Source: Candidatus Omnitrophota bacterium
GTDB taxonomy: Bacteria; Omnitrophota; Gorgyraeia; Gygaellales; Profunditerraquicolaceae
DNA: 18,129 bases
Assembly: GCA_028687525.1 (NCBI GenBank)
Contig: JAQTZX010000009.1
Location: 1 to 18,129, forward strand
Reading direction: 5' to 3'
Of this stretch, positions 1 to 7,710 are shown piece by piece (positions within the stretch are counted from its first letter, which is position 1; each line of letters begins with the position of its first letter). A model generated the notes under the pieces. The model was not told the origin of the DNA. It saw only the letters and a list, made by a program, of their open reading frames with translations, and made no database searches. The position numbers were made by a program, and so were the translations under genes.

Positions 1-1
1 T

Positions 2-277
2 ATCGTAGATTGTCTTACGCTTATGGTTTCCAATGCGATGATGCGGCAGGAGAAAGAGCGGCGTATTATCGCGCGGTTCAAGCAGGTGCTGCAGTTTCTT
101 AAAAAAAGCGGTTCTTTGGTTATTATCGTTTCGAACGAGGTGGGTTTGGGTATTGTCCCGGAAAATGCCCTCGCGCGCGAGTTCCGGGATATCGCGGGCA
201 GGATCAACCAGATAGCCGCGCGGGAGGCGGCAGAGGTTTATTTTACGGTTTCCGGTATTCCCTGGAGGGTAAAATAA
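2..277 (+). CDS. cobU: Adenosylcobinamide kinase / adenosylcobinamide-phosphate guanylyltransferase (CobU), C-terminal part
   Basis: This is the C-terminal half of the bifunctional enzyme that phosphorylates adenosylcobinamide and transfers GMP to it, forming AdoCbi-GDP for the lower-ligand step of B12 assembly. The reading frame is open from base 2 (IVDCLTL...) to the TAA at 275-277. The DCLTL stretch, followed by SNEVGLGIVP and then EFRDIAGRINQ, is typical of the CobU/CobP family, whose members are about 180 residues; 91 are visible here. The ATG at 23 is internal to the family alignment and is not the start. cobT begins one base after the stop, so the genes are co-transcribed. The N-terminal P-loop lies outside the window and could not be checked. 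Confidence 0.93.
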   Translation: MVDCLTLMVSNAMMRQEKERRIIARFKQVLQFLKKSGSLVIIVSNEVGLGIVPENALAREFRDIAGRINQIAAREAAEVYFTVSGIPWRVK

Positions 278-278
278 G

Positions 279-1346
279 ATGCGTGGAATGAAAAAGGTCA
301 TAAGCAGTATCAAAGGAATAGACGAGCGTATTATGCGCAAGGCCCAAACGAGGCTCGACAGTCTTACCAAACCGCCGGGAAGTCTGGGCAGGCTGGAAGA
401 GCTGGCCCGGGTGATTGCGGGGATTACCGGAAAGGCCATGCCGCGGTTGAATGAGAAAGTGATCTTTACGCTTGCCGCCGACCACGGGGTGTGCGCGGAA
501 AATATAAGCGCGTTTCCCTCGGACGTTACCGTGCAGATGGTAGGCAATTTTTTGAAGGGGGGAGCGGGGATAAATGTTTTAGCCGGGCACATCGGGGCGA
601 GGGTTGTAGTCGCGGACCTGGGGGTAAAATCCGATTTTGCTCCCCGATTTTCGAAAAAACTGAAGCGAAAAAAAGTTAACTTCGGGACGCGTAATTTTAT
701 CCTTGGACCGGCGATGAGCCGGGGGGAGGCTGTTCGCTCTGTTCAGAACGGTATTGATATTTTCGAAGAGGAATTGGATCGGGGTATAGATATAATCGGC
801 ACCGGGGAGATGGGAATCGGCAATACAACCGCTTCCAGCGCGATAGCCGCCTGTATTACGCGGACAGACCCTTCTGAAACGGCCGGCAGGGGAACCGGGC
901 TGGGTGATAAGGCGTTACAGCATAAGATCACGGTTATCCGCAAGGCGTTGGAAGTGAACCGTCCCGATCCCGGCGATGCTCTGGATGTACTTTCCAAGGT
1001 CGGCGGGTTTGAGATCGGGGGATTGGCCGGGATAATGCTGGCTGCCGCTTCCCGTAAAGTCCCGGTGGTGCTGGATGGTTTTATTTCCGGCGCCGCCGCT
1101 TTGATTGCCGTTGGTCTACAACCGAAGGTCAAGGAATATATGATCGCCAGCCATTGTTCCGTGGAGCGGGGGCATAAGGTTATCCTGGAATATCTTGGTA
1201 TCGATCCTGTTTTGAACCTTGATCTAAGGCTGGGAGAGGGAACAGGAGCGGCTCTGGGTATTTTTATCGCGGAAGCGGCAACAAAAATATTGACCGGGAT
1301 GGCTACGTTTCAACAAGCCCGGGTATCGGAAAGGAAGAGCCCATGA
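279..1346 (+). CDS. cobT: Nicotinate-nucleotide--dimethylbenzimidazole phosphoribosyltransferase (CobT)
   Basis: The enzyme transfers phosphoribose from nicotinate mononucleotide to the lower-ligand base (dimethylbenzimidazole or a relative), giving alpha-ribazole phosphate for cobamide assembly in the cytoplasm. The 355-residue length is normal. The N-terminal LDSLTKPPGSLGRLEELA, the central TGEMGIGNTTASSAI and the C-terminal LGEGTGAAL are all characteristic. Glu320 in the last motif matches the catalytic Glu of the Salmonella enzyme (Glu317). The ATG at 279 is preferred because GGAGGG at 264-269 is 9 bases upstream; the in-frame ATG at 288 would be 18 away. The gene overlaps cobS by four bases (ATGA), which suggests coupled translation. 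The base actually attached cannot be read from the sequence. Confidence 0.97.
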   Translation: MRGMKKVISSIKGIDERIMRKAQTRLDSLTKPPGSLGRLEELARVIAGITGKAMPRLNEKVIFTLAADHGVCAENISAFPSDVTVQMVGNFLKGGAGINVLAGHIGARVVVADLGVKSDFAPRFSKKLKRKKVNFGTRNFILGPAMSRGEAVRSVQNGIDIFEEELDRGIDIIGTGEMGIGNTTASSAIAACITRTDPSETAGRGTGLGDKALQHKITVIRKALEVNRPDPGDALDVLSKVGGFEIGGLAGIMLAAASRKVPVVLDGFISGAAALIAVGLQPKVKEYMIASHCSVERGHKVILEYLGIDPVLNLDLRLGEGTGAALGIFIAEAATKILTGMATFQQARVSERKSP

Positions 1347-2098
1347 TAAAAGCCCTGTTTTTGGCCGTGCAGTTTTTGACCATTGTGCCGTTAAAGATAA
1401 AGCACGCGGACGCAAAGGACCTGGGGTTATCTCTTTTATATTTCCCGGCCATGGGGCTTCTGCTGGGTCTGGTATTGGTGTTTTTGGATCATATCTTTGT
1501 TTTTCTGGGGTTTCAGCCGTGGGTTATCGGCATTCTTCTTACGGTCTCATTGATCCTGGCGACCGGAGCCATTCACTTGGACGGCCTGGCGGATACCGTA
1601 GACGCTCTGGCGGGAGGAGGGGGGGACAGGGAACGGATGCTGCAGATCATGCGCGATCCGCATATCGGGGTAATGGGGGTTTTGGGCCTGGTCAGCGTTG
1701 TTCTCCTGAAGATCGCGTTTCTTGTTTCCCTGGACGGACAGACAGTGTTGAAAGCGTTGTTAATGATGTGTTTGCTTAGCCGGTGGGTAATGGTTTTTCT
1801 TATGTTTATTTTTCCCTATGCCCGGCAGGAGGGAAAGGCAAAGGTTTACATCCTGCAGCGCAGTAAAACGGTTTTTATCTCCTCGCTGATAATAACGCTC
1901 TTGTGCGCGGTTTTGCTTATGGGGTTCAAGGGGTTGCTTGTTTTGGTATTTGCAGCAGTGTGCGCGTATGAACTGGGTGATTTCATAAACCGCAGGCTCG
2001 GGGGGATAACCGGCGATACCATAGGGGGCATAAACGAGTTATCCGAAATACTGGTATTGTTTTTTTTATTCATTATTGAAAGAAGCTTTATATGGTGA
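1343..2098 (+). CDS. cobS: Adenosylcobinamide-GDP ribazoletransferase (cobalamin synthase, CobS)
   Basis: This integral membrane enzyme joins AdoCbi-GDP and alpha-ribazole (phosphate), the last step of cobamide nucleotide-loop assembly. The 251 residues are hydrophobic with several membrane segments. The conserved HLDGLADTVDAL starts at His78, DPHIGVMG at Asp105, and the C-terminal GDTIGGINELSEI is present. The GGAAAGGA before the ATG serves as ribosome binding site, and the start overlaps the cobT stop. With cobU and cobT it completes the pathway segment from cobinamide to cobamide, fitting salvage or late synthesis. No obvious terminator separates it from phoB, 113 bases downstream. Confidence 0.96.
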   Translation: MIKALFLAVQFLTIVPLKIKHADAKDLGLSLLYFPAMGLLLGLVLVFLDHIFVFLGFQPWVIGILLTVSLILATGAIHLDGLADTVDALAGGGGDRERMLQIMRDPHIGVMGVLGLVSVVLLKIAFLVSLDGQTVLKALLMMCLLSRWVMVFLMFIFPYARQEGKAKVYILQRSKTVFISSLIITLLCAVLLMGFKGLLVLVFAAVCAYELGDFINRRLGGITGDTIGGINELSEILVLFFLFIIERSFIW

Positions 2099-2176
2099 AG
2101 GCATCTTTAATGGATGTTGTATGTTGCGGAGTTATATAATGTGCCCGTTATTTTGTGAAGGTTCAAGAGAAGCGCG

Positions 2177-2205
2177 TTGCACGGGAAGAAGGCATATGTT
2201 ACAAT
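2177..2205 (+). promoter_or_regulatory. Candidate sigma70-type promoter of phoB
   Basis: TTGCAC at 2177-2182 and TACAAT at 2200-2205 are separated by exactly 17 bases, each one or two mismatches from consensus. A start site six to seven bases after the -10 would fall at about 2212, which is the A of the phoB ATG, so the transcript would be leaderless or nearly so. A second TATAAT at 2135-2140 has no convincing -35 partner. No Pho-box repeat comparable to that before pstS is visible here. Confidence 0.5.
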
Positions 2206-2211
2206 AAGGAT

Positions 2212-2901
2212 ATGCAGGAGTCTATTCTGATCATAGAGGATGAAAAAGATATTGTTAAAATGCTGGAATATAACCTTCAAAAGGAGGGGTTTAAGATTAT
2301 TTCCTCTTCAGACGGTGAATCCGGATTCAGCCTGGCAGTGCGCAGGCAGCCGGCGCTTATTCTTCTTGATGTGATGCTCCCGGGAATGAACGGGCTGGAG
2401 ATGTGTAAAGCGCTTAAAAAAGAAGAGAAGACCGCCCGTATCCCGGTTATCATGGTCACTGCCAAAAGCCGGGAATCGGATAAGATCGTGGGATTGGAAT
2501 TAGGCGCTGATGATTATATCACCAAGCCTTTCAGTATCCGCGAACTGACCGCCCGCATAAAGGCGGTCCTGCGGCGTACCGGGGATAAAGAAGCGTTCCC
2601 GGAAATGTTTACCTCCGGGGAACTCCGCGTGGATTTTTCCCGTATACAGGCGGCGCTCAAAGGCCGGCCCGTATCTTTGACCGCCAAGGAATTCGAACTG
2701 TTAAAAGCGTTAATAAAAGCCAAAGGCAGGGTATTATCGAGGGATTATCTTCTTGATGCGATCTGGGGTTTCGAAAATGCCCTTGAAATCCGGACCCGCA
2801 CCGTGGATGTGCACATCCGTACCCTGCGTAAAAAATTAGGCAAAGCAGGCCGCCGTATCGTTACGGTAAAAAATTACGGTTATAGATTCGAACCTTGCTG
2901 A
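2212..2901 (+). CDS. phoB: Phosphate regulon response regulator, PhoB type (OmpR family)
   Basis: This DNA-binding response regulator is the likely activator of the phosphate-starvation regulon. The receiver domain covers residues 1-120, with acidic Glu9/Asp10, phosphoacceptor Asp53 in LILLDVMLPG, and Lys of ITKPF. A winged-helix output domain follows at about 130-227, with the typical RTVDVHIRTLRKKLG. Starting at the ATG at 2212 gives 229 residues, the same length as E. coli PhoB; an upstream in-frame GTG at 2155 would add an unconserved tail. AAGGA at 2206-2210 is too close to the ATG to act as a normal ribosome binding site. The next gene is its kinase, and the Pst operon follows, which supports the PhoB assignment over other OmpR-type regulators. 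Confidence 0.93.
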   Translation: MQESILIIEDEKDIVKMLEYNLQKEGFKIISSSDGESGFSLAVRRQPALILLDVMLPGMNGLEMCKALKKEEKTARIPVIMVTAKSRESDKIVGLELGADDYITKPFSIRELTARIKAVLRRTGDKEAFPEMFTSGELRVDFSRIQAALKGRPVSLTAKEFELLKALIKAKGRVLSRDYLLDAIWGFENALEIRTRTVDVHIRTLRKKLGKAGRRIVTVKNYGYRFEPC

Positions 2902-2917
2902 TTTGACAACAAAGCCT

Positions 2918-4297
2918 ATGCCGGTCAAAATAAGCTTCAGGTTAAAATTAGTCCTTTCGTATTTCTTCGTCATCGCGGTTTCCTTTCTTTTTGTTTTTTA
3001 TTTCCTGGACAAGAATCTTGCGGAGAGTATCCTTATCAGGAAGACGATACTTATGGGGTTATTATTCGCGCTGGGGCTGGCTTTTATGCTCGGTTCCGTG
3101 CTGGCCGCCCAGGCTGTCGGACCGATCAACAGGATGATACGCGTATCACGCAGATTCGCCTCCGGTGATTTCAGCAAAAGGATACTGGGATACAGCGGGG
3201 ATGAGACCGGGGAACTTGCCGTTACTCTGAATAAAATGGCGCAGGATATCGAAGATAAGATCCGCCAGATCCAGGGGCAGAACCAGCAGTTGTCCGCGGT
3301 TTTTAACAGTATGGTCGAAGGGGTGATCGTAACCGATATATCCGGCCGTATAGTTTCCGTCAATCCCGCGGTGGAGGATATTTTCGCCATACATAAAAAA
3401 GATGCCGAAAACAGGTTTTTCCTGGAAGCTATACGCAATAACGATATTTTTGATATCGTTGATTCTGTCCTGAAAAAGGGGGAGTCTGTTTCCGGGGAAC
3501 TGAAACTGTCCTGGCCGGTGCAAAAGGTCTTTCAGGTCAACGCCGTCCCGGTTTTCGAGAAAAACCGGGTGAACGGGTGTCTGACGGTCATCCATGATAT
3601 TACCGGGTTGAAGAAGCTGGAGACCATACGACGGGATTTCGTGGCCAATGTCTCGCATGAACTGAAAACCCCGTTGACTTCCATTATGGGTTTCGTGGAA
3701 ACACTGCTGGAAGGCGCGCTCGAGGATAAAGAGCACAACCGGCAGTTCTTGACCATTATCCAGGAGCACACCCGGAGGTTAAACAGCCTGGTTAACGATC
3801 TGCTGGATTTGTCTTCTCTTGAATCAAAAGCGACAATGATGGAGAAGACGGAGTTTGATTTGAAAGGACTTCTTGACAGAGTTTTGTCCGGTTTTACTAC
3901 GCAGATAATGAAAAAGTCCCTGTGTCTGGAAAATGCTCTTCCCGCCGGACTCCGCGTCCGGGCAGACAAGGCGCGAATGGAACAGGTACTGACCAACCTT
4001 ATTGATAATGCGGTTAAATTCAATAAGAACCGGGGTATGGTCAAGATTTATTGCGGGGAGGAAGACGGCGGGATAAAAATAACGGTTGAAGATTCCGGTA
4101 CCGGTATCCCGAAGAAGGATATTTCGCGTATTTTTGAGCGTTTCTACCGGGTGGATAAAGCCCGTTCCCGGGAACTCGGAGGGACCGGCCTGGGTCTTTC
4201 CATCGTTAAGCACATCATAGAACTGCACGGCGGCCGCGCGGGAGTGGAAAGCAGCGAAGGCCTGGGTTCACGATTCTGGTTCATCCTTCCCCGGTAA
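2918..4297 (+). CDS. phoR: Phosphate regulon sensor histidine kinase, PhoR type
   Basis: This membrane histidine kinase is the likely partner of PhoB. Numbered from the ATG at 2918, it has two membrane helices (about 9-29 and 42-64) joined by only about a dozen residues. A HAMP linker (about 65-117), a PAS domain (about 125-230, FNSMVEGVIVTD), a HisKA domain with FVANVSHELKTPLTS (His247) and an ATPase domain with DNAVKFN, EDSGTGIP and GGTGLGLS follow. The tiny external loop argues against direct phosphate binding and fits the known PhoR mode of signalling through Pst and PhoU. Start choice is uncertain: a TTG at 2903 lies one base after the phoB stop and would add five residues. Neither start has a clear ribosome binding site. 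Confidence 0.92.
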   Translation: MPVKISFRLKLVLSYFFVIAVSFLFVFYFLDKNLAESILIRKTILMGLLFALGLAFMLGSVLAAQAVGPINRMIRVSRRFASGDFSKRILGYSGDETGELAVTLNKMAQDIEDKIRQIQGQNQQLSAVFNSMVEGVIVTDISGRIVSVNPAVEDIFAIHKKDAENRFFLEAIRNNDIFDIVDSVLKKGESVSGELKLSWPVQKVFQVNAVPVFEKNRVNGCLTVIHDITGLKKLETIRRDFVANVSHELKTPLTSIMGFVETLLEGALEDKEHNRQFLTIIQEHTRRLNSLVNDLLDLSSLESKATMMEKTEFDLKGLLDRVLSGFTTQIMKKSLCLENALPAGLRVRADKARMEQVLTNLIDNAVKFNKNRGMVKIYCGEEDGGIKITVEDSGTGIPKKDISRIFERFYRVDKARSRELGGTGLGLSIVKHIIELHGGRAGVESSEGLGSRFWFILPR

Positions 4298-4303
4298 TGA
4301 CCG

Positions 4304-4332
4304 ATTTTACACGGATTTTACCCAATCTTAAC
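4304..4332 (+). promoter_or_regulatory. Candidate Pho box: three direct repeats with an 11-bp period
   Basis: ATTTTAC at 4304-4310, ATTTTAC at 4315-4321 and TCTTAAC at 4326-4332 are heptamers separated by exactly four bases. This 7+4 arrangement is the known geometry of PhoB/PhoP operators, and TTTTAC/CTTAAC resembles Bacillus and cyanobacterial Pho-box units more than the E. coli CTGTCAT. The array sits between the phoR stop and the -10 element of pstS and replaces a proper -35. Binding by the PhoB encoded here is inferred. Confidence 0.7.
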
Positions 4333-4353
4333 ATAAACCTCATGCCGGTTTCG

Positions 4354-4359
4354 TATAAT
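4354..4359 (+). promoter_or_regulatory. -10 element of the pst operon promoter
   Basis: This is a perfect TATAAT. At the ideal -35 position (4331-4336) there is only ACATAA, overlapping the Pho-box array, as expected for an activator-dependent promoter. Transcription would begin near 4366, leaving a leader of about 14 bases that carries the AAAGGAG at 4367-4373 in front of pstS. Confidence 0.7.
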
Positions 4360-4379
4360 GACGGAAAAAGGAGCGTGCT

Positions 4380-5234
4380 ATGCTGAAAAAATGGCTGGTG
4401 GCAGCAACGGTTGTGTTTATGTCCGCGGGGGCGCTTGCGTCCGCGGCGGAAAAAAATTCCATACAGATTAAAGGTTCGGATACCATGGTTAATCTGGGGC
4501 AGTCCTGGGCGGAAAAGTTCATGCAGGATGATCCCGGAAGTTTTATCGCGGTTACCGGCGGCGGTTCCGGTACCGGGTTTTCGAGCCTTTTCAGCGGCAC
4601 CTGCGATGTTGCCATGAGTTCAAGGGATATCAAGGAAAAAGAAGTTACTCTGGCAAAACAGAGGGGTGTGAATCCCGTTGCGGTCAAAGTAGCTTTGGAC
4701 GGCCTGGCCGTAGTGGTGAATCCGAAGAATCCGGTCAATGCACTGACCGTAGATCAGCTGGCGCGTATATTTACCGGCAAGATAACCAACTGGAAGGACG
4801 CAGGCGGGCTTGATTGTGCGATCGTTATCCTTTCACGCGAGGTCAATTCCGGAACGCACGTGTATTTTAAAGAACATATCTTGCGCAAAGGGAACGCCGG
4901 CAGCAGGGAAGAATTCGCTCCCCAGGCCCTTTTGCTTTCTTCCTCTCAGGCCATCGCCGATGAGATCGCCCAGAATACGGGTGCCATCGGTTATTACGGC
5001 ATGGGTTATATTTCTGATAAACAAAAGGCGGTGATGGTGGCGCGGGATGAAAAATCGGAATACGTGGCGCCCACCGTTGAAAATGTCGTCAACGGGTCTT
5101 ATCCCATCTCGCGGCCGTTATTTTTCTATACCAACGGTGCGCCCGCGGGACTGGTGAAAAAATTTGTCGATTTCTGTCTTTCCAAAGAGGGCCAGGATAT
5201 CGTGGTAAAAACTGATTTTGTCCCTGTCCGGTAA
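4380..5234 (+). CDS. pstS: Phosphate ABC transporter substrate-binding protein (PstS)
   Basis: This is the periplasmic or membrane-anchored phosphate receptor that delivers phosphate to PstCA. The 284 residues begin with a signal peptide (Lys3-Lys4, a hydrophobic core, then an ALASAAE-type cleavage region near residue 22) with no lipobox Cys. Phosphate-binding loop motifs of the family are present: KGSDTMVNL, GGGSGTGFSSL, AMSSRDIK and SREVNSGTHVYF. The length and motifs fit the short PstS subfamily rather than the long E. coli form. The start is fixed by AAAGGAG six bases before the ATG. It is the first gene of the pst operon behind the candidate Pho box, so it should be strongly induced by phosphate limitation. 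Confidence 0.96.
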   Translation: MLKKWLVAATVVFMSAGALASAAEKNSIQIKGSDTMVNLGQSWAEKFMQDDPGSFIAVTGGGSGTGFSSLFSGTCDVAMSSRDIKEKEVTLAKQRGVNPVAVKVALDGLAVVVNPKNPVNALTVDQLARIFTGKITNWKDAGGLDCAIVILSREVNSGTHVYFKEHILRKGNAGSREEFAPQALLLSSSQAIADEIAQNTGAIGYYGMGYISDKQKAVMVARDEKSEYVAPTVENVVNGSYPISRPLFFYTNGAPAGLVKKFVDFCLSKEGQDIVVKTDFVPVR

Positions 5235-5252
5235 CGCATTATTACGGATAAA

Positions 5253-6125
5253 ATGAACATACGTAAGGTCAAAGAGTTTTTTATTGAAAAACTTATCTTT
5301 ATCTGTGGGCTTGCTTCCATTTTTTTCGTGGTGCTTATATTCCTTTTCCTGCTTCGAGAAGGGGCGGCGGTATTCAATTCCGTCTCGCCGGCGGGTTTTC
5401 TTTCCGGCCGAAGCTGGTATCCTATTTCGGAGCCTCCTCAACTGGGGATATTGCCGTTGATCCTCGGTTCTTTAATGGTTACCGTCGGCGCGGCGGTTAT
5501 TTCCATTCCGGTGGGGGTTGCCTGCGCGGTGTATATCGCCGAAATAGCTCCACCCAGCGTTAAAGAAGCGCTTAAAAGCGGGATCGAGCTGTTAGCCGCC
5601 ATTCCCAGCGTTGTGATTGGTTTTATCGGGATGGTGACCCTGGTGCCGTGGGTTAAAAGTGTATTCCGTCTGCCGACGGGGCTGACCGCGTTGTCGGGTT
5701 CGATCATGCTGGCGTTCATGGCTATGCCCACGATCGTTTCCGTTGCCGAAGACGCGCTGTACTCCGTCCCAAAATCATATAAAGAAGGCGCTCTCGCTCT
5801 GGGAGCGACTCACTGGCAGGTTATCCACCGGGTTATTCTTCCTGCGGCGGCGTCGGGTATCCTGGCGGCGGTCATGCTGGGCATCGGCAGGGTTATCGGA
5901 GAAACTATGGCAGTGATGATGATAACCGGAAATTCCGCGGTTATCCCGAATAGTATCCTCCAGCCGGTGCGCACGCTTACCGCCACTATCGCCGCGGAGA
6001 TGGGGGAGGCGGTGGTGGGAAGCGAACATTATTTTGCTTTGTTCGCGGTCGGGATAGTGTTGTTTGTCATAAGTTTTGCCGTCAATGTTACCGCGGATCT
6101 GTTTCTGCACAAGAGGACTTCATGA
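5253..6125 (+). CDS. pstC: Phosphate ABC transporter permease PstC
   Basis: This is one of the two inner-membrane channel subunits of the high-affinity phosphate importer. Its 290 residues hold a membrane segment at about 13-37 followed by a periplasmic loop and five further hydrophobic stretches. The cytoplasmic coupling (EAA-type) loop is seen as EGALALGATHWQVIHRVILP, followed by GIGRVIGETMAVMM, a family hallmark. The ribosome binding site is weak (GGAT). The end overlaps pstA by four bases (ATGA), which implies coupled translation and equal output of the two permeases. Confidence 0.96.
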   Translation: MNIRKVKEFFIEKLIFICGLASIFFVVLIFLFLLREGAAVFNSVSPAGFLSGRSWYPISEPPQLGILPLILGSLMVTVGAAVISIPVGVACAVYIAEIAPPSVKEALKSGIELLAAIPSVVIGFIGMVTLVPWVKSVFRLPTGLTALSGSIMLAFMAMPTIVSVAEDALYSVPKSYKEGALALGATHWQVIHRVILPAAASGILAAVMLGIGRVIGETMAVMMITGNSAVIPNSILQPVRTLTATIAAEMGEAVVGSEHYFALFAVGIVLFVISFAVNVTADLFLHKRTS

Positions 6126-6970
6126 GGAATCCCCGGAGGACGCAAAAAATAGCTTTTTTCCTTTTATTCCTGGCCACGCTTTTTATCGTGGTCCCGGTCG
6201 GGCTTATCGTGATTATTATCATCCAGAAGGGTCTGCCTGCCGTTAATTGGCAGTTTCTTTCGGATGTTCCCCGGCAGGGGATGCGCGCCGGAGGAATTTT
6301 TCCGGCGATCATTGGAACGGTTTATCTGGTAACGGGCGCGATCATATTCGCATTGCCGATCGGCGTATTAGCGGCTATTTACTTGAATGAATATGCCGGA
6401 GATAATTTTCTTACCCGTATTATTAAACTGGCGATCGTTAACCTTGCCGGTGTGCCGTCCGTGGTTTACGGGTTATTCGGGCTGGCTTTGTTCGTCGTAT
6501 TTTTCAGGTTCGGGGCCTCCATTATCGCCGGTTCTTTTACCCTCGGCATAATGACATTGCCGATCATTATCACTACTTCGCGCGAAGCGCTGGAAAGCGT
6601 CCCGTATTCATTTCGCGAAGTAAGCCGTTCTTTGGGCGCGAGTAAGTGGCAGACTATCCGGTATATCGTATTGCCGAACGCCCTTTCCGGCATACTCACG
6701 GGTACCATCCTGGGTCTGGGGCGCGCGGCCGGGGAGACCGCTCCTATTCTTTTTACGGTGGCCGCGTTTTACCTTCCGCGGCTTCCGCATTCCGTATTCG
6801 AACAGACCATGGCTTTGCCGTATCATCTCTATGTTATTTCGACTCAAGTCCCGAATGTGGATGAGAAAGTGCGGTATGGTACGGCGCTGGTACTCTTGGC
6901 GCTGGTTCTGTTCATGAATCTGGTGGCGATAGTAATCCGTTTTAAATTCAGGAAGAAGAAAAAATGGTAG
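6122..6970 (+). CDS. pstA: Phosphate ABC transporter permease PstA
   Basis: This is the second channel subunit of the Pst importer and pairs with PstC. Its 282 residues open with a membrane helix (about 11-33). The coupling loop EVSRSLGASKWQTIRYIVLP and the motif GLGRAAGETAPILF are typical of PstA and distinguish it from PstC. The C-terminus is very basic (RFKFRKKKKW). It overlaps pstC by four bases at the start and pstB1 by seven bases at the end, so the transporter genes form one tightly packed translational unit. Confidence 0.96.
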   Translation: MRNPRRTQKIAFFLLFLATLFIVVPVGLIVIIIIQKGLPAVNWQFLSDVPRQGMRAGGIFPAIIGTVYLVTGAIIFALPIGVLAAIYLNEYAGDNFLTRIIKLAIVNLAGVPSVVYGLFGLALFVVFFRFGASIIAGSFTLGIMTLPIIITTSREALESVPYSFREVSRSLGASKWQTIRYIVLPNALSGILTGTILGLGRAAGETAPILFTVAAFYLPRLPHSVFEQTMALPYHLYVISTQVPNVDEKVRYGTALVLLALVLFMNLVAIVIRFKFRKKKKW

Positions 6971-7710
6971 CTTTTTCGATCCGCGATCTGAATATCTGGT
7001 TCGGCGCCGTCCATGCTCTTTCGAATCTGACCATGGATATTCCGGCAAAAGAAATATTAAGCGTCATCGGCCCGTCAAACAGCGGCAAGACCACATTTTT
7101 GCGCATGTTAAACCGCCTTAATGAGCTGAATGTTAATTTCCGGATGAGCGGGGCGGTGGATATGGGAGGTAAAGATATCCGGAAAATGGAAACGGAACTG
7201 GTGCGAAAAAAAGTCGGGATGGTTTTCGCGCTTCCTTTGCCGCTGCCTCTGTCGATATTCGAAAATGTGGCTTACGGCGTGCGTATACACGGAGTAAAAA
7301 ACAGAAATAAACTGGAAGTGTCCGTGGAACGGGCTTTGAGGCAGGCATATCTTTGGGAGGAAGTCAAGGACCGGCTTGAGTTATCCGCTTTCAAGCTGTC
7401 CGGCGGACAGCAGCAGCGGTTGTGTATTGCCCGGACTTTGGCGGTTGAACCCGAGGTGATCCTGTTCGATGAGCCTTGTTCGGGGCTTGACCCTGTTTCG
7501 ACGGCAAAAGTAGAAGAGGCAATGATGAAATTGAAAACCGATTACACTATTGTCCTGGTTACCAATAATGTTAAGCAGGCGGCGCGGGTGGGGGATAAGA
7601 CTGCGTTTTTTCTTTCCGGAAAGCTTGTTGAGCTTGATAAAACCGATACGGTATTTACCGTACCCCGGGATAAGCGCACGGATGATTATATCAGGGGGAA
7701 ATTTGGATAA
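6964..7710 (+). CDS. pstB: Phosphate ABC transporter ATPase PstB, copy 1, with altered Q-loop and H-loop
   Basis: This is an ATP-binding subunit of the Pst importer, 248 residues, recognisable as PstB throughout. Walker A is GPSNSGKT (36-43), the signature LSGGQQQR is intact (from 145), and Walker B VILFDEP keeps the catalytic Glu. Two switch residues are lost. The Q-loop reads MVFALPLPLPLS, with Ala89 where family members have Gln in MVFQRPNPFP, and the H-loop reads VTNNV, with Asn201 in place of the invariant His. The frame is continuous around both sites, so these are substitutions and not frameshifts. The next gene is a second PstB with the opposite pattern. I infer that this subunit works in a heterodimer, contributing its signature motif to the active ATP site. 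Confidence 0.93.
   Translation: MVAFSIRDLNIWFGAVHALSNLTMDIPAKEILSVIGPSNSGKTTFLRMLNRLNELNVNFRMSGAVDMGGKDIRKMETELVRKKVGMVFALPLPLPLSIFENVAYGVRIHGVKNRNKLEVSVERALRQAYLWEEVKDRLELSAFKLSGGQQQRLCIARTLAVEPEVILFDEPCSGLDPVSTAKVEEAMMKLKTDYTIVLVTNNVKQAARVGDKTAFFLSGKLVELDKTDTVFTVPRDKRTDDYIRGKFG

Noticed and set aside
2135..2140. TATAAT between cobS and phoB as main phoB promoter.
   Set aside because: No -35 at an acceptable distance. The 2177-2205 pair is better, though a minor role cannot be excluded.
2903..2931. Perfect TTGACA with CAAAAT 17 bases downstream at the start of phoR.
   Set aside because: The -10 is poor, and transcription would begin inside phoR beyond any good start codon. It is probably chance or part of a TTG start.
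3146..4228. Several minus-strand open frames of 134-207 codons over phoR.
   Set aside because: Low-complexity, unlike any protein family, and fully explained as shadows of the phoR coding strand.
7222..7260. Frameshift or sequencing error explaining the odd LPLPLPLS Q-loop of PstB1.
   Set aside because: Codons align one-to-one with the canonical motif on both sides, and an independent substitution at the H-loop agrees with real divergence.
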